From the NCBI GenBank assembly GCA_977006965.1, contig OZ345376.1, forward strand, positions 1,612,001 to 1,676,000: a DNA stretch of 64,000 nt, read 5' to 3'. Below are positions 1 to 10,713 of this stretch, in pieces. A model generated the notes under the pieces. It saw only the letters and a list, made by a program, of their open reading frames with translations. It ran no database searches and was not told the DNA's origin. Every line of letters starts with the position of its first letter. Within the stretch, counting starts at the first letter, position 1. Position numbers and translations under genes: made by a program. Source of the DNA: Phymatolithon calcareum (Eukaryota > Rhodophyta > Florideophyceae > Hapalidiales).

Positions 1-663
1 GATAAGGGTGGAGGTGCTCATGGGAAGGAAAATTCCAAATGACCACTTGATGGCAAATGTTCTATTTCTTCTTGAGTTGAAGAGAAGACGCGGGGGTAAC
101 GACACTTTCGCGTGCGGTTTAGGTCGTTTTATCGACTTTTCCACATACTCTGCGGCCTCCATTATCTTGTTTCTTTGGTATTTCTTGATGCTTGCCGTAG
201 CTGTCGTTTCGTTTGCAGCTTCGCACAGGAAGCCATTCACTCTCGCGTGGACAATATCTCTCTCCGCTTCTAGACGTTCCCTGTTCGCGATCTCTCTTGT
301 TGGACCAGATATCAGCGCATCGAGTCTTCTTATCAATCTCTGCACAAAGCGTCTTGAAATAACGTCTCTTCTTCCCTTGGGCTAGAGGATTCGAAACATG
401 GTCCTGCACCAGTCCAAGCTTCTTTTTCCTGGTTTCCCAAGGATTTGCCCGAAGAACATAGATTCAACCTTCCTGACTTCCGACGCCACCTTCGCGGTCC
501 AAGGCGTGAGGTGTAGAGCGCATTCCACTCTTGACTGCACAAGAGGTTTGTACAGCCTAATCGCCCTCGCGGGGTGGACATCATTAGTAAAACCCCGAGC
601 CGTCGGAAACACCGAAGCACATTTTTGGATTTCTTGATCCTGTCTGTCAGTTTGGTGTCTGAA

Positions 664-681
664 ACTCCCTGCTCCGTTAGT
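664..681. repeat. TSD (left) of the LINE-E insertion
   Basis: ACTCCCTGCTCCGTTAGT, identical to 1024-1041. The two repeats bracket the LINE-E fragment, and one copy is what LINE-A copy 2 carries at this point (with minor changes). Confidence 0.92.
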
Positions 682-1023
682 TTTTCATTGAACTTTATTT
701 AAAAGCCTCGAAATCTTACGAATATACGGGCAAGGCTTCCTCAGTTTCTACCTTCTAGTGTGTAGACCGTTGAAACCTACCGTCTGCCATAGGCGGTGGG
801 GAAAGTTTGGAACCTAGATCGTCCTACCTACTATGTGGTGTTCTTGTGGGTTCACTGTTGGTGTTCCCGCTAATAGGCTTCGATATATGGGCAGAGAATC
901 TGGTTCAGTTCATTGGTCTTCCGGTTATCTTATTTCTTGCCGTTCGTCATCTGATTTTCTTCTTCATCCTGGCTAGCTGTTTCAGGGCAGTTTTTCCTTC
1001 CTTCTCCTCGAGCTCAGAGATAT
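682..1023 (-). mobile_element. LINE-E 3' fragment nested in LINE-A
   Basis: The left end on the + strand is TTTTCATTGAACTTTATT, the reverse of a ..AATAAA plus tail. It is followed by the LINE-E 3' block (AAAGCCTCGAAATCTTACGA, then TATACGGGCAAGGCTTCCTC) that recurs at 19.1, 25.4, 26.1, 35.7, 36.2 and 51.4 kb. It is flanked by an 18-bp direct repeat, ACTCCCTGCTCCGTTAGT, at 664-681 and 1024-1041, which is the target-site duplication. LINE-A sequence resumes without loss on the far side. Confidence 0.92.
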
Positions 1024-1041
1024 ACTCCCTGCTCCGTTAGT

Positions 1042-2561
1042 GTTCCCCCGAGGTATTTTACTTCCCGGAGAGTCTTTAGCCGCCGCCTTGAGAGCTGGAA
1101 GTTATGACCTGCCGTGTCCTTGGTCCAAAGGATTACGCTTTTCTTGGTGTTCCACACCATACCGTTTCTCTGTGCCCACTTCGAGGCTAAATCAAGGATA
1201 ATTTGGAGGCCTTCCACTGATTTTGCGGACAATTTCACGTCGTCTGCAAACATTTTGCAGGGCTCGTTTGTGATATTCTTCGGAATGGAGTCTAGCGCAA
1301 CGGCAAACGTGTCCACGAAGATATTATACAGGCACGGACTGAGAGGGGACCCCTGAGGAACACCTCTGTCAATGGTGTACCACACGGAATCCTCGTCGTC
1401 TCTCGTCTGTATGAATGAGGGATCCAGAAATGGAATAACTCTTTCGGCGATCTCTGGTTCCAGCACCTTTCTTATTCTCTCCGCAAGCTTATTCCTTGGT
1501 ACGGAGTCGTAGGCAGCTTTAAGATCTAAGAATGCCACGCAGCTGTGGCCTGATTGTCGGAGGGCTTCAGCATGGAGAAGCGCCAGCTCAGTGCCCTTTC
1601 GTTTCTGGAACCCCAGCTGTGATATATGGAACTTGTATTTCCTTCTGATCATCTTGACTAGTGCCATTTCGATTATCTTCCTCATGTGGCTTAGGAGGGA
1701 GATTGGGCGGTAGCTCGTCGGCATTGCTGTATCTCCATCCTTGTAGATAGGTACAATTTCAGCTGTTCTCCATGCCAAGGGTGTGGTTTGCAATCGGCCA
1801 CAAGCTTCCCAAATCGCAAATAGTACTCTTGTGCTTAGGACTGGGTCCACTTTCAACATTTCGGTTTGTATTTTGTCCCATCCAGGGGCCTTACCAATTG
1901 GACTATCCCTGATAGCCGCTTCCATGTCGCTGCGGAATATCCAAGGGGGGCAAACGATTTGGTATCTCCGCTCCATCCTTCCTCGGAGCAGCAGAGGCTT
2001 GAGAGGTGGGCAAGGAACAGTGCACGTGAGAGCGTACTTCCTTGCTTGAAATTTTCGGTCTTTCGCCTAGAGAGAGCTCTTGCCATTTTGGACATCTTCT
2101 CAAGGGCTGCTGCTGCTGTGAGCTGGTCCAGGTCATCCAGGAATCGATTGTAGGACGCTTTTTTTGGCGCCAATTACCTCTTTGCTCATTTTTTTCTTGA
2201 AATTCTTGTGAGCTAGAATATCGACCTCGCTCTTTGTTTTCCGAGCTCTTCTGAACAGTTTTGTTCGCAGTTTTGACATCTCTCTAAGAGTAGGCGTCCA
2301 GAACGTGTTTCTAGCTCCTTCCATTGGAACTGTTTTCCTCCAAGGCTGGATAAAGATCCCCACAATAGATTCATAAATTGAATCCAGCTCCCTGGGGGAC
2401 TGGCATGCTTTTAGACACATGATTTGTGTAGGTAGACTGTGGCGATATTCCGTTCGTACCTTTTCGACGCCCTCCGGGTCCGATCTGCTCCTCGTAGATA
2501 TAACCTCCTTGCGTCTTTGCCTCGGTGTTGTTGTCGGGACACTCGTCATCACAGGCCTGTG
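1042..2561 (-). pseudogene. LINE-A reverse transcriptase, frameshifted
   Basis: The open part (about 1042-1976) reads as a group of RT motifs: PIYKDGDTAMPTSYRPISLL, then FLDLKAAYDSVPRNK (motif A), RGVPQGSPLSPCLYNIF (motif B) and MFADDVKLSAK (the catalytic YADD box, here FADD). The upstream frame at 2133-2561 gives a basic linker typical of the stretch between endonuclease and RT. The frames do not join near 1970-2170, where compared with copy 2 there are small insertions or deletions. The downstream (C-terminal) frame is cut by the LINE-E insertion at 682-1023. A remnant, not a functional gene. Confidence 0.85.
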
Positions 2562-4122
2562 GGGATATTTGATGATTTTATTTTTGAGAGCTCCCAAAGC
2601 CTCACCTTGGAGTAACGGGGCAGCTCTTGCATAATCTCTACGCTATAGTCATCTGGCTGCTCAAAACGTTCTTGATTCGTAATTCTCTCCCAACAAGAGC
2701 TCCTGTGAGTCTCTTGCACTCAAACTCAATTTCTGTACTCATCTTCGATGACGCTAGAGTACGTTGTAAGGCGACTAGTTCGACCACCGCGGTAATCCCA
2801 CAGTAAGCACCCAACACTGATTTCCTCCAAAGGGGTGCTAGGTTGAATGTCAACCTTAGGCACCTTAAACGTGTTGTTCTTTCTCCTATGTAAAGGATCC
2901 CTGGTAGCTTGCCTTCAATAGGAATCTTCATTGATCTGCCTTCTTCTTCCTTTTCCCATACCTTAATTGTTTCTTCTCTCCTCCTCTTCTTCGTGACAGA
3001 TCCCTCCTGGGCTTTCTGAAGGGCTTGTCGCAAGTCTTCATACATCTTGAGATATTCAATATCCTTCAGTGCTTCCTTTACGTCCTCATCTCTTCCAACG
3101 TACTCTTCTGTTTCTTCAAGGCGCTTTTTGTGCCTTACCAGGCTTAATGCAAACCTTTCTGCTTGATGACGTCTCCTCATCTTTGGTGGTCCCAGTCGGC
3201 ACAGAACTCGCATTCGGTCCCGGCAGTGTTCGGCATACTTTCCGAAAACATTCTTGTAGAACAAGCCCTCTGCCGACTCGATTGCCGAGAGCAATCGATT
3301 TGTCATTGGAGTAACGTGTAACGCATACTCCCATTTCGGGATAATTAGCGACTTAAAGATCCTGATGCATGTCTCCGGTTTGAATCCTCGAACATTCACT
3401 CCAAGCTCCCGAAGCTTATGTATGCATCCTGCAGCATTTCGAAATCTTGCTATGGCCGTGTCATCCGTAACGCCCTTGTTGTTCATGCTTACCCCAAGAT
3501 ACGAGAGTCTCCAGGCTTGATATAGTTCTCGTCCCGCCAAGTAAAACGTGTGCTTCTGAAGTCCTTTGTACTTAAGAACTTCGCTTTTTCCTGGTTTTGT
3601 GTTCCATTTCATGCCATTTTCGCTTGCCCAACTGGTCGCTATATCAAGCAGTGTCTGCATTCCTCGTCCTGTCTTCGCTTGAAGCTGAACATCATCTGCG
3701 AACAATTGCACAGGGCTTTCTGAAACGTTCCTGTCTGTCTTGGAGACGGCTTCTGCGAATGTCTCCATGAATATATTGTATAGGCATGGACTAAGCGGGG
3801 AACCTTGAGGTACTCCTCGGTCGATGATACACCACGTTTCTGTCTCGTCTCCAGCTGATGTGACGCACGATGGTTTTAACAGGTACGTAACCATCCTTGC
3901 TATCTCTTCAGGAAGTTTCTCCGTCAGCCTCTTCATGAGGATATCCCTGGGCAACTATCGTATGCCGCGGATAGGTCAAGAACTGCCATGAACGGATGGC
4001 CCTTTTTCATTGAACTTTTTGCCCGGAGTATAGCGAGATATGTGCTTCTGTCTTTCCGAAAACCCAGCTGAACCTTATTGAAGCGATAGTTCTCGCGTAT
4101 GTATGCATCTACAGCTGAGTCG
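2562..4122 (-). mobile_element. LINE-B copy nested in LINE-A
   Basis: A minus-strand element with the LINE-B 3' terminus at its low-coordinate end (GGGATATTTGATGATTTTAT). It is flanked by the 13-bp direct repeat TCACAGGCCTGTG at 2549-2561 and 4123-4135. It is 5'-truncated inside the RT, close to the sequence around 21580 of the longer copy at 20857-23130. Joining the flanks across it restores LINE-A as seen at 15810. The duplicated target contains the perfect palindrome CACAGGCCTGTG. Confidence 0.93.
2638..3954 (-). pseudogene. LINE-B reverse transcriptase C-terminal part
   Basis: 438 open residues nearly identical to residues 178-615 of the ORF at 21205-23052. They include IIDRGVPQGSPLSPCLYNIF and LFADDVQLQ (the catalytic FADD box), then the thumb and C-terminal region with PKWEYALHVTPMTNRLL. 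The frame is lost just upstream of 3954. Where the long copy reads GGGCACACTATCG, this one reads GGGCAACTATCG, one base short, so the RT palm N-terminal part is out of frame. With 5' truncation and a frameshift the copy is inactive, but it is young, judging by its near identity to the other copy. Confidence 0.9.
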
Positions 4123-4464
4123 TCACAGGCCTGTGCTGGAGGTTACCCTCCCAGGGGCCGTTCGGCGATATGACCGATCCCGGTGTCAGCCGCTTGCTGA
4201 GAAAGAAATCGATCTTGCTTTCGCCGAACGACGGCTTTCCTTCCGATACTCTTCCCCACGACACTTGTATAGCTTTCCATGTAAACTAAAATTCCCGACT
4301 GAGTCCGGGAGGGAAAACGTCTTCGCCAAGAGTCATCAAACACTTAAAGTCCGACTTGAGTTACAAGGAACCGTTGATGTCAAATCTAACATGCGTCCAT
4401 CGCACAACCAGAAAAATAGCAGGAGGTTCGGTACCCAAATTTGTAAACACCACGTGTCTGTCAA

Positions 4465-5729
4465 AACCACAAGACCTATGCGAGATGGTCGAGGTTTTCT
4501 TGACACCGTCCTGGGTATCAACGATTAGTGATCCCCAGCAAAAGTGGTTTCTAATCGACAGGGGAGTACCTCAGGGATCCCCGCTGAGCCCAAGTTTGTA
4601 TAGTCTATTCATGGACGAATTCGCAGAAAGAATAAGCCAAGTTCCAAGGGATGTTGCCGACGTGGCAGCAGTTCTTTTCGCAGACGACGTGCTCCTAACG
4701 GAAAAATCAGCAGTCGGACTACAGAGACTGTTAAATATTTCTTCGCAATGGGCAAGAGATAGGCAAATGAGGTGGAACACGAAAGCAGGGAAGAGCGAAC
4801 TTCTTCTCTCCGAAGGCACAAGATCACCCACATTCAAGCTTTCTGGGAAAACGCTGACAAAAGTCAAAGAAGTCCCATACCTAGGCATATCACTCAGCAG
4901 TGAGGGAGTTACCGACAAGAAAATGCTTGAACGCATCCAACAGGCCAAGATAGCAATGTATCAGCTGAGATCCCTTGGTGTAACAGCCCGGGGACTCAGC
5001 CCCTTAAAAGCAATCAAGATGTGCAAGGCTTTGATACAGCCAAGATGGGAATATGCCATGCACCTGACGCCATGGACGACAAGAGTTCAAACAGCTATTG
5101 CAGACGTGGAGAAGACTTTTTTCGGACAAGTATTTGGTCCAATCGCAAAAAATCGACCCGCGAGACTTCGTCTTCTCTGTCGCATACATAATGCGGAAGA
5201 CAGAAGACTAGTTCTAGCGTTACGAATGCTTGAGCGAGCCAGAACAAGGAAAATGGGCTTGCTCGCAGTCCCAAGAGAGGAAAGAGACGTTGAGGAATTG
5301 CAATGGGTGTGTCGTGACATATCATCAATGTTACATCACGACCTATTCGAGACGGCACGAACCTATCTTAAGCAGCGAGTTTCAGCAAAATCGTTGAGGG
5401 ACCTGCTCTTTAAAGACGAAGGAGAAGGCTTGGAGGCGAGCAGAAAGAGGAAAATTCCTTATGATCTTCCCGGGTCTACTCGCGCCATCATCAGACTACC
5501 GAAAGCACATCACCGCCAATTGGCGATTAAATGGGCATTCGGACGTTTTCCCCCATTGAGTGCCACACTTCTGGAAGACAAATTCGGTGAAATCGTACCA
5601 ATTCTCATGAACAAGCTCGAAGTGTACCTTCAAAGATATCGACTAACAGAAGAGGATACTAGTGAGACTGAAAATGCACTTGACAAAGTACTATTCCTCA
5701 CAATCGTCTTTTATGACGACATGGAATAG
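4465..5729 (+). CDS. LINE-C reverse transcriptase, C-terminal part
   Basis: The open frame enters the element at its truncated 5' end (PQDLCEMVEVFLTPSWVSTI) and runs to a TAG at 5727-5729. It has RT motif B (LIDRGVPQGSPLSPSLYSLF), the catalytic box LFADDVLLTEKS, then QMRWNTKAGKSELL and PRWEYAMHLTPWTTRVQ, which mark the thumb and post-RT region shared by all families here. The palm N-terminal motifs and the endonuclease are missing because of 5' truncation, so no enzyme can be made. An ATG further upstream at 4356 lies in host DNA and is chance read-through. Confidence 0.85.
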
Positions 5730-5967
5730 ACCAAGACAATAGAACGGCGACGCTGAGATTCCTACGAACAGGACAAGTGGACTCTAAGCATTTCCCTCCA
5801 CCTTCTCTGGAGGAGGGTTTTTGCAGCTAGGGCTACGACGATAGCAACGAGCCCGGGTTTTGCGGGCTTTAACAGAGTAACGGAGCTACCAATGTAGTAG
5901 CATCAGAAACGCATCTCCCTTAAAGTCTTATGAGTGTTTCTGAGGGCGTTTAATAAATTCAAAAAAA
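4465..5967 (+). mobile_element. LINE-C copy, 5'-truncated
   Basis: A plus-strand LINE flanked by the 13-bp repeat ACGTGTCTGTCAA at 4452-4464 and 5968-5980. Its 3' end is ..GGCGTTTAATAAATTC followed by A's. The 3' UTR (5730-5967) has the same sequence as the one at 28972-29215. It contains CCTTCTCTGGAGGAGGGTTT and AGCCCGGGTTTTGCGGGCTT, two potential short hairpins. Confidence 0.93.
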
Positions 5968-6464
5968 ACGTGTCTGTCAAGATTCTCATGAATGTACACG
6001 TCCTCTGGAACAGACCACCACAACCTCGGTGTGTACGCCTGCAGCGCGCGCTCAAAGGAGTCACCCTTAAAAGTCCTTCGCAATTGCTTCATGCATCTGC
6101 AGAAAATTCGCGCACGCCATGGGAAGCACGACCTCCGTGAGCGCGCTATCCGCATATGCTGCAAGGAAATCACTTTGCTCGCCCGACAATGAACCCTTAG
6201 ACGTGTTCGCCGATTGTTCCGAATATCCATTGGGAATCCGTCCATGCCAAAAGGAGCTTGTCTCTTTCCCGTCGGCTCGTCTTTACAAAAGTACAGCTGT
6301 AAGTCATGAAGCATGAGAATGCTTTCTTTCGCAATATTTTTCGCACGGTCTTGGAAAAGGAGCTTGCAAAGACTCATCTTGTTGAGCAGGCGGGTAACTC
6401 CCAACGCAAAATCCTCTTCCACCTTCCAAATACGACTCAGGATAGATCCAGGGACACGACCCTG

Positions 6465-7983
6465 ATGGGGATATATGTTGATATAATTTAAAAGCACCCA
6501 AGACTTTACTGTGAGTAACGGGGCAGCTTCTCAATTACTTCTAACTTACCGCATTCTATTTTCCTAACATTTCCTTGATTCGAGCTCTTCTCCATATGAG
6601 AAATCGAGTTAGTCTTTTGCATTCATATTCGGTCTCTTTGTCCATCGTCTTAGACCCGAGTATTCGCCGCGCGGCACGACAGACCCGGGAAGTCGCTAAA
6701 CTCGCCCATGGCGCCATCGGCGCAGAAACGACTCGGGACGTCGCAAACTCCCATGTGCGTACCGTCGCTCGTCAAGAGACGGTATACTCTGCGTGGCAAT
6801 AGAAGCGATATAATTTTCCCCCTCGAGATCTCTTCTGTGAGACCAGAGGTAGGTTTTGGAGTTTTGCTGACTATTTCACTTTTAGCGAAATGGAGCTTTT
6901 GGGTTCCGATTGAGTCCTAGTGTCTCGCCAGAAGTGCTGCCCCAAGCGTCAGCAGATGCATTGGTAACACTAGAATAAAAATTTCCTCTTCTTTTTCTTA
7001 GACCCGAGTATGCGTTGAAGTGCAATAAGCTCAATTTCAGCACCGGGTCCGAAATACTCAGCGAGGATTGATTTCCTCCACAACGAAGCTCTGTTAAAAA
7101 TCAGTCTTAGACATCTTAGCCTTGTCGTCCTGTCCCTTATTTGTAGCACTCCTGGTAACTTCTTATGCTTTTTTATCGGGATTTTCACTGAGCGATCCTC
7201 TTCGCATTTTTGCCACACTTGGATTGCATCTTCTAATTGCAGCTTCTTTGACACTTTGCCTTCTTCTGCTTTTTTCAATGCTTTTCTGAGATGCTCCTCG
7301 TTTTTGAGATGGTTAATTTCCTTCGATACTTCTGCCGTATCCTCCTGTCTTCCTCGATATTCTCCTGTCTCTTTCAGGTACGTTTTCCGTTTTAACAGGC
7401 TTAAAGAAAACCTTTCCGATTGGTGAGTCCTTCTCACCTCGGCACTTTCTAGCCGCCAGAGCACCCTCATTCGATTTCTTCGATGCTCCGCATATTTCCC
7501 GAAGACATACTTGTAAAAAAGACCTTCTGCTGTCTCAATTGCTGCTACCAACCGCTTCGTCATCGGAGTCAGATGACTTGCATACTCCCATTTGGGGAGA
7601 ATCAACGACTTGAAAATCCTGATGCATATTTCAGTGTGGAATCCACTGACATTAACACCACTCTGCCTTTGTTTGTGGATGCATCCAACCGCATTCCGCA
7701 CTCTCGACATTGCTGTATCGTCTGTAATTCATACTAATTCCCAGACAGGAAAGTCTCCTCGCTTGGTATAGTTCTTTTCTGGAAAGCATGAACTTTTGCT
7801 TAGGTAACCCCTTGTACTTAAGCACTTCGCTCTTTCCTGGCTTTGTGTTCCATGTCATAGAATTTTCGTCTGCTCACTCCGCGGCTATGTCCAGTGGCCT
7901 TCGTAACCCTTTCGCATTCTTGACCTGTAGAAGCACATCGTCCGCAAATAACTTAACTGGCTGCTCGGAGACAATTCCTGTAA
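6465..7983 (-). mobile_element. LINE-B2 copy, interrupted
   Basis: A minus-strand element whose 3' terminus (GGGGATATATGTTGATATAA on the + strand) matches the end of the better preserved LINE-B2 copy at 24138-24900. The coding remnant at 7012-7710 reads KWEYASHLTPMTKRLVAAIE, then RTTRLRCLRLIFNRASLWRK, close to LINE-B but clearly a different subfamily. It is split by a 332-bp insertion at 6664-6995. Its 5' side abuts a LINE-B fragment at about 7984 without an obvious duplication. Confidence 0.85.
6664..6995 (+). mobile_element. Composite insertion: GC-rich cassette with LINE-A 3' tail
   Basis: Flanked by the 16-bp repeat TCTTAGACCCGAGTAT at 6648-6663 and 6996-7011. The right half (about 6812-6995) is LINE-A 3' UTR ending in GCATTGGTAAC.. 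and a TTC-rich tail. The left half (about 6664-6811) is not LINE-A. It is the reverse complement of a GC-rich repeat found at 16265-16530. One TSD pair encloses both halves, so they inserted as one unit, like a SINE borrowing a LINE tail or a template-switch product. Confidence 0.8.
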
Positions 7984-8425
7984 CTTAACTTTGCTTTTTC
8001 CTGGTTTTGCGTTTCATTTCATGCCATTTTCGCTTGCCCAAATGGTCCCTATAGTAAGAAGTTCCTCTATTCTTCGTCCTGTCTTCCCTTGAAGCTGAAA
8101 ATTATCCGCGAGCAATTGCACTGAGCTGTCTGAGACGTTTCTGTCTGTCTCGGAGACGGCTTCTGCGAATGTCTCCATGAATATATTGTATAGGCATCGA
8201 CAAAGCGGGGAGCCTTGAGGCAGTCCTCGGTCGATGATACACCACGTTTCTGTCTCGTCTCCAACTGATGTAGCCCACGAGAGTTTTAACAGGTACGCAA
8301 CCATCCTTGTTATCTATTCAGGAAGTTTCTTCGTCAGCCTCTTCATGAGGATATCCCTGGGCACACTACCGTATGCCGCGGATACGTCGAGAACTGCCAT
8401 GAACGGATGCCCCTTTTTCATTGTA
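7984..8425 (-). mobile_element. LINE-B internal fragment
   Basis: Matches LINE-B coding sequence (compare 3572-4015), including IIDRGLPQGSPLCRCLYNIF with substitutions and LLADNFQLQ in place of LFADDVQLQ, so the catalytic aspartates are altered. Neither LINE terminus is present. Its low-coordinate end meets LINE-B2 and its high-coordinate end meets the UPF2-like pseudogene, truncating that gene's 5' part. Confidence 0.8.
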
Positions 8426-8430
8426 CACTG

Positions 8431-10713
8431 CCGAACGGAAAAGACGAGAACTCAGCTATTGACAATGTTAAAGCAAAAGGGCCAGCTCAAGACAATGCGA
8501 AAGCGAAAGTTGATCATATTCGGGCAAATGAGGCAGAAAACAGTAGCCGGAGCATCACAAGATTCTGCAAAGCTCAACGCAGAGTCTTCTTAAAAGAGCG
8601 AATTGGAAAAGGTAACAGGGTCAGGTCGCTCGTCGTCGCGGAGGGAAGGTGATAAGAATCCTTCTCTTGATAATCTACTTGATCGTTTGGGCGCAACGGA
8701 AACCAGGGAGAATGCTGATCGCTTCACGAATCAGTTCATCATCGTAGCAGAAAACAGTCGAAACCTGACAAAGAGGCCGTCGAAATCTTTGATTGAGGTG
8801 TCGGCGCAGAAAGTGAATGTACTGCCAGCGTACGCAAGAATTGCTGCTAGTCTTCGGCAAGGTTACCCAGAGGTGGCACAGAATGTTGCTGGGAGCCTTG
8901 GATAGGATTTTCGTTTTCTGGCTTGTCGAATGGACATTGATGAGAAAACCCTTGCCTCTTGCATCAAAACCGCTCGTTATCTTGAAGAATACGTCAAGTT
9001 TCGGATGATCGACTTTGGAATAATTTTTTCTTTATTGCCATCTGCACGAAATAATTTTATAGACACAGAGTGGACATTGCATGTCGCTTGTTAGAAACTT
9101 GCGGGCGAGTGATTTACCTTAAGCCGGCAAGCTGCCTCAGAATGGGAAATCTACTAGACACAGTCTGGAGACTGAAATCCGTCAAACATCTTGAAGCACG
9201 GCACAATACTCTTGTTGAAACTGCATTTTTCGATGCTAAGCCATCAAGCGGAATTAAGTTGCAGCGGCGCAAAGTTCGAACGCCGATGCATGTGTACATT
9301 TGTCGCTTAATCTATTCGTGGCTAACAGCGGAGAACGTGAAGTGGACTGCGATGCGGATGAAAATACTGCCGTGGGATGATGAGCTTCAGCTCTACGTCA
9401 TTAAGAAATTTGTCAACGTTTCCCGTGTCAAGTTTTCAACCGTTCCTCAAGTTGCGCAATTGATTTTTGCAGTTGGAAAATTCAGCACAGAAGTACTTGC
9501 AGGCGTTGCGGATGGCATCTTGGAAGCTGTCCGGTCGAGTATGGAACGAAATGACGGACGTGATAGTCAACGTCGAGTTTCCGAAGTTGCCCTTCTCAGT
9601 GAACTCTGCTCGGTGAGGCGCATGTCTCTTTTGTCCTGCACCAATTAATCGCTCTGGGCCACAAAGCTCCGGCTGATGCTCCTTCTGACCGAACCAGCTC
9701 TACCATATCGTTTAACGCGGACGGCAATGTCCTTCCTGAGGCTTTGTCTCCAGGAGCAAGCCTAGACAATTAGCCTGGTGACTCAAATGTAGATATTCAA
9801 GCCAGGCGTAAGGCCGGAAATTCTTCGTATGAGACCGCACCTGATCCAGAGACAGATGTTTTCTGCATTCGGCTCTCTTGCACTTTACTAGAGACCTGTG
9901 GAGCAACTCTATTACGTGAAAAGCGCTGGAAGCTGGAATCGTTCTGGGCGTTCTTTGCAGGCTATGTATTCCGCAAAGCTGGTCAAGCTGGGTTTCGGGA
10001 ACAATTCTCCTTGCACGTGGATCACATTGTGGATGATGCCTTTGAGAGAATGACACGTCTGGAAGCGGTGCAAAATGCCTTCCATGAAAAACAATCTGGT
10101 CGCAGAGTTCTAACTAAGACTCGTCCCGTACTCGAATCCGATCGAGAGAGTCAGACAAGAGAAAGAAGCGCGCATCTATGTCCATACCAGGACCGAATGC
10201 AAATGTCAAACAGCACTGGAATTGGTGCAACGCTGGAAGACGCCCTGAAACATGTGTCGGTAATAGAGCAAAACCCATTGCACTTTCCCTGGTCACAATT
10301 CCTGTTCGCTCAGCCATTCAAGCTCCTGTGCACGAATCCATAGCTCCCAATGCTGCTAGTTCGCCGAAGACAGTATCTCCACAACTTGATGGGCTCAACA
10401 AAAATTGTCGCCCGCATTGGACTCGATCAGTCAATTGGGCGACGTTTGCAGTCCCAGCCCTCGAGCAGCTTCCGCAAAGAACAAGAATGAAGGCATCGAG
10501 AGTCATTCTGGAAACTTTGTGACCCCCGGTGGAAACGCCGACATTCCAGAGTCCTCCGTCGAAGAAGACCTTGACGACGAAAATTTATCGGGGTCTGACG
10601 CAGATATGTCCGATGACTACGATGATGATGAGGCGAGGGATCACTTGGGAAGTCAATTTGTGCTGACCACTCTAAGTCTAGTGCCATTGGTTCGAGGGAG
10701 GGTATTGAAATAA
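8431..10713 (+). pseudogene. UPF2: UPF2/NMD2-like pseudogene, 5'-truncated
   Basis: UPF2 is the MIF4G-domain scaffold of nonsense-mediated mRNA decay that bridges UPF1 and UPF3. Conceptual pieces follow the family order. 8.63-8.9 kb gives ADRFTNQFIIVAENSRNLTK and NVLPAYARIAASLRQGYPEV (second MIF4G domain). 9.07-9.61 kb gives DIACRLLETCGRVIYLK, MRMKILPWDDELQLYVIKKF and GVADGILEAVRSSMERND. 9.8-10.1 kb gives TDVFCIRLSCTLLETCGATL and the third MIF4G domain. 10.53-10.65 kb encodes the acidic stretch EEDLDDENLSGSDADMSDDY. Lesions include TAA at 8591, TAG at 8903, a one-base deletion near 9066, a frame change near 9612, TAG at 9771 and further shifts after 10150. No GT-AG intron explains them. The first MIF4G domain is absent, replaced by the LINE-B fragment. 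Confidence 0.85.

Larger units (their letters stand above)
1..4226 (-). mobile_element. LINE-A copy 1, 5'-truncated, twice interrupted
   Basis: A non-LTR retrotransposon lies on the minus strand and continues off the left edge of the window. Its pieces are 1-681, 1024-2561 and 4123-4226, separated by a LINE-E insertion and a LINE-B insertion, each flanked by a target-site duplication. The 4123-4226 piece encodes the end of an apurinic-type endonuclease domain (a ..LQHRPVMTSV-like end), followed by a linker and the reverse transcriptase (RT). The element matches LINE-A copy 2 (13235-15905) along its length, and both copies stop at the same 5' base (..GCTTTCGCCG). It is certainly dead here, because the reading frame is broken in several places. 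Confidence 0.9.
4227..6464 (-). pseudogene. Minus-strand ORF split by LINE-C insertion (unrecognised)
   Basis: With LINE-C (4465-5967) and one TSD copy removed, the minus strand from about 6464 down to about 4370 carries one continuous frame. It reads ..RRTFKGDSFERALQAYTPR, then LWWSVPEDVYIHENLDRH up to the insertion point. It then continues on the far side with V-V-F-T-N-L-G-T-E-P-P and, after about a dozen more residues, ends in ..VRFDINGSL and a stop. LINE-C therefore sits inside a former reading frame. I do not recognise the family. The upstream end runs into a LINE-B2 3' end at 6465, so the gene was already truncated or the frame is partly fortuitous. Confidence 0.4.

Noticed and set aside
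4356-4464. The ATG at 4356 as the true start of the LINE-C RT
   Set aside because: The TSD shows that the element begins at 4465. The upstream codons are host sequence joined by chance.
8591-9771. Introns to explain the UPF2 stops
   Set aside because: The stops lie inside well-matching protein segments with homology continuing directly on both sides, and no GT-AG pair could remove them without removing conserved residues.
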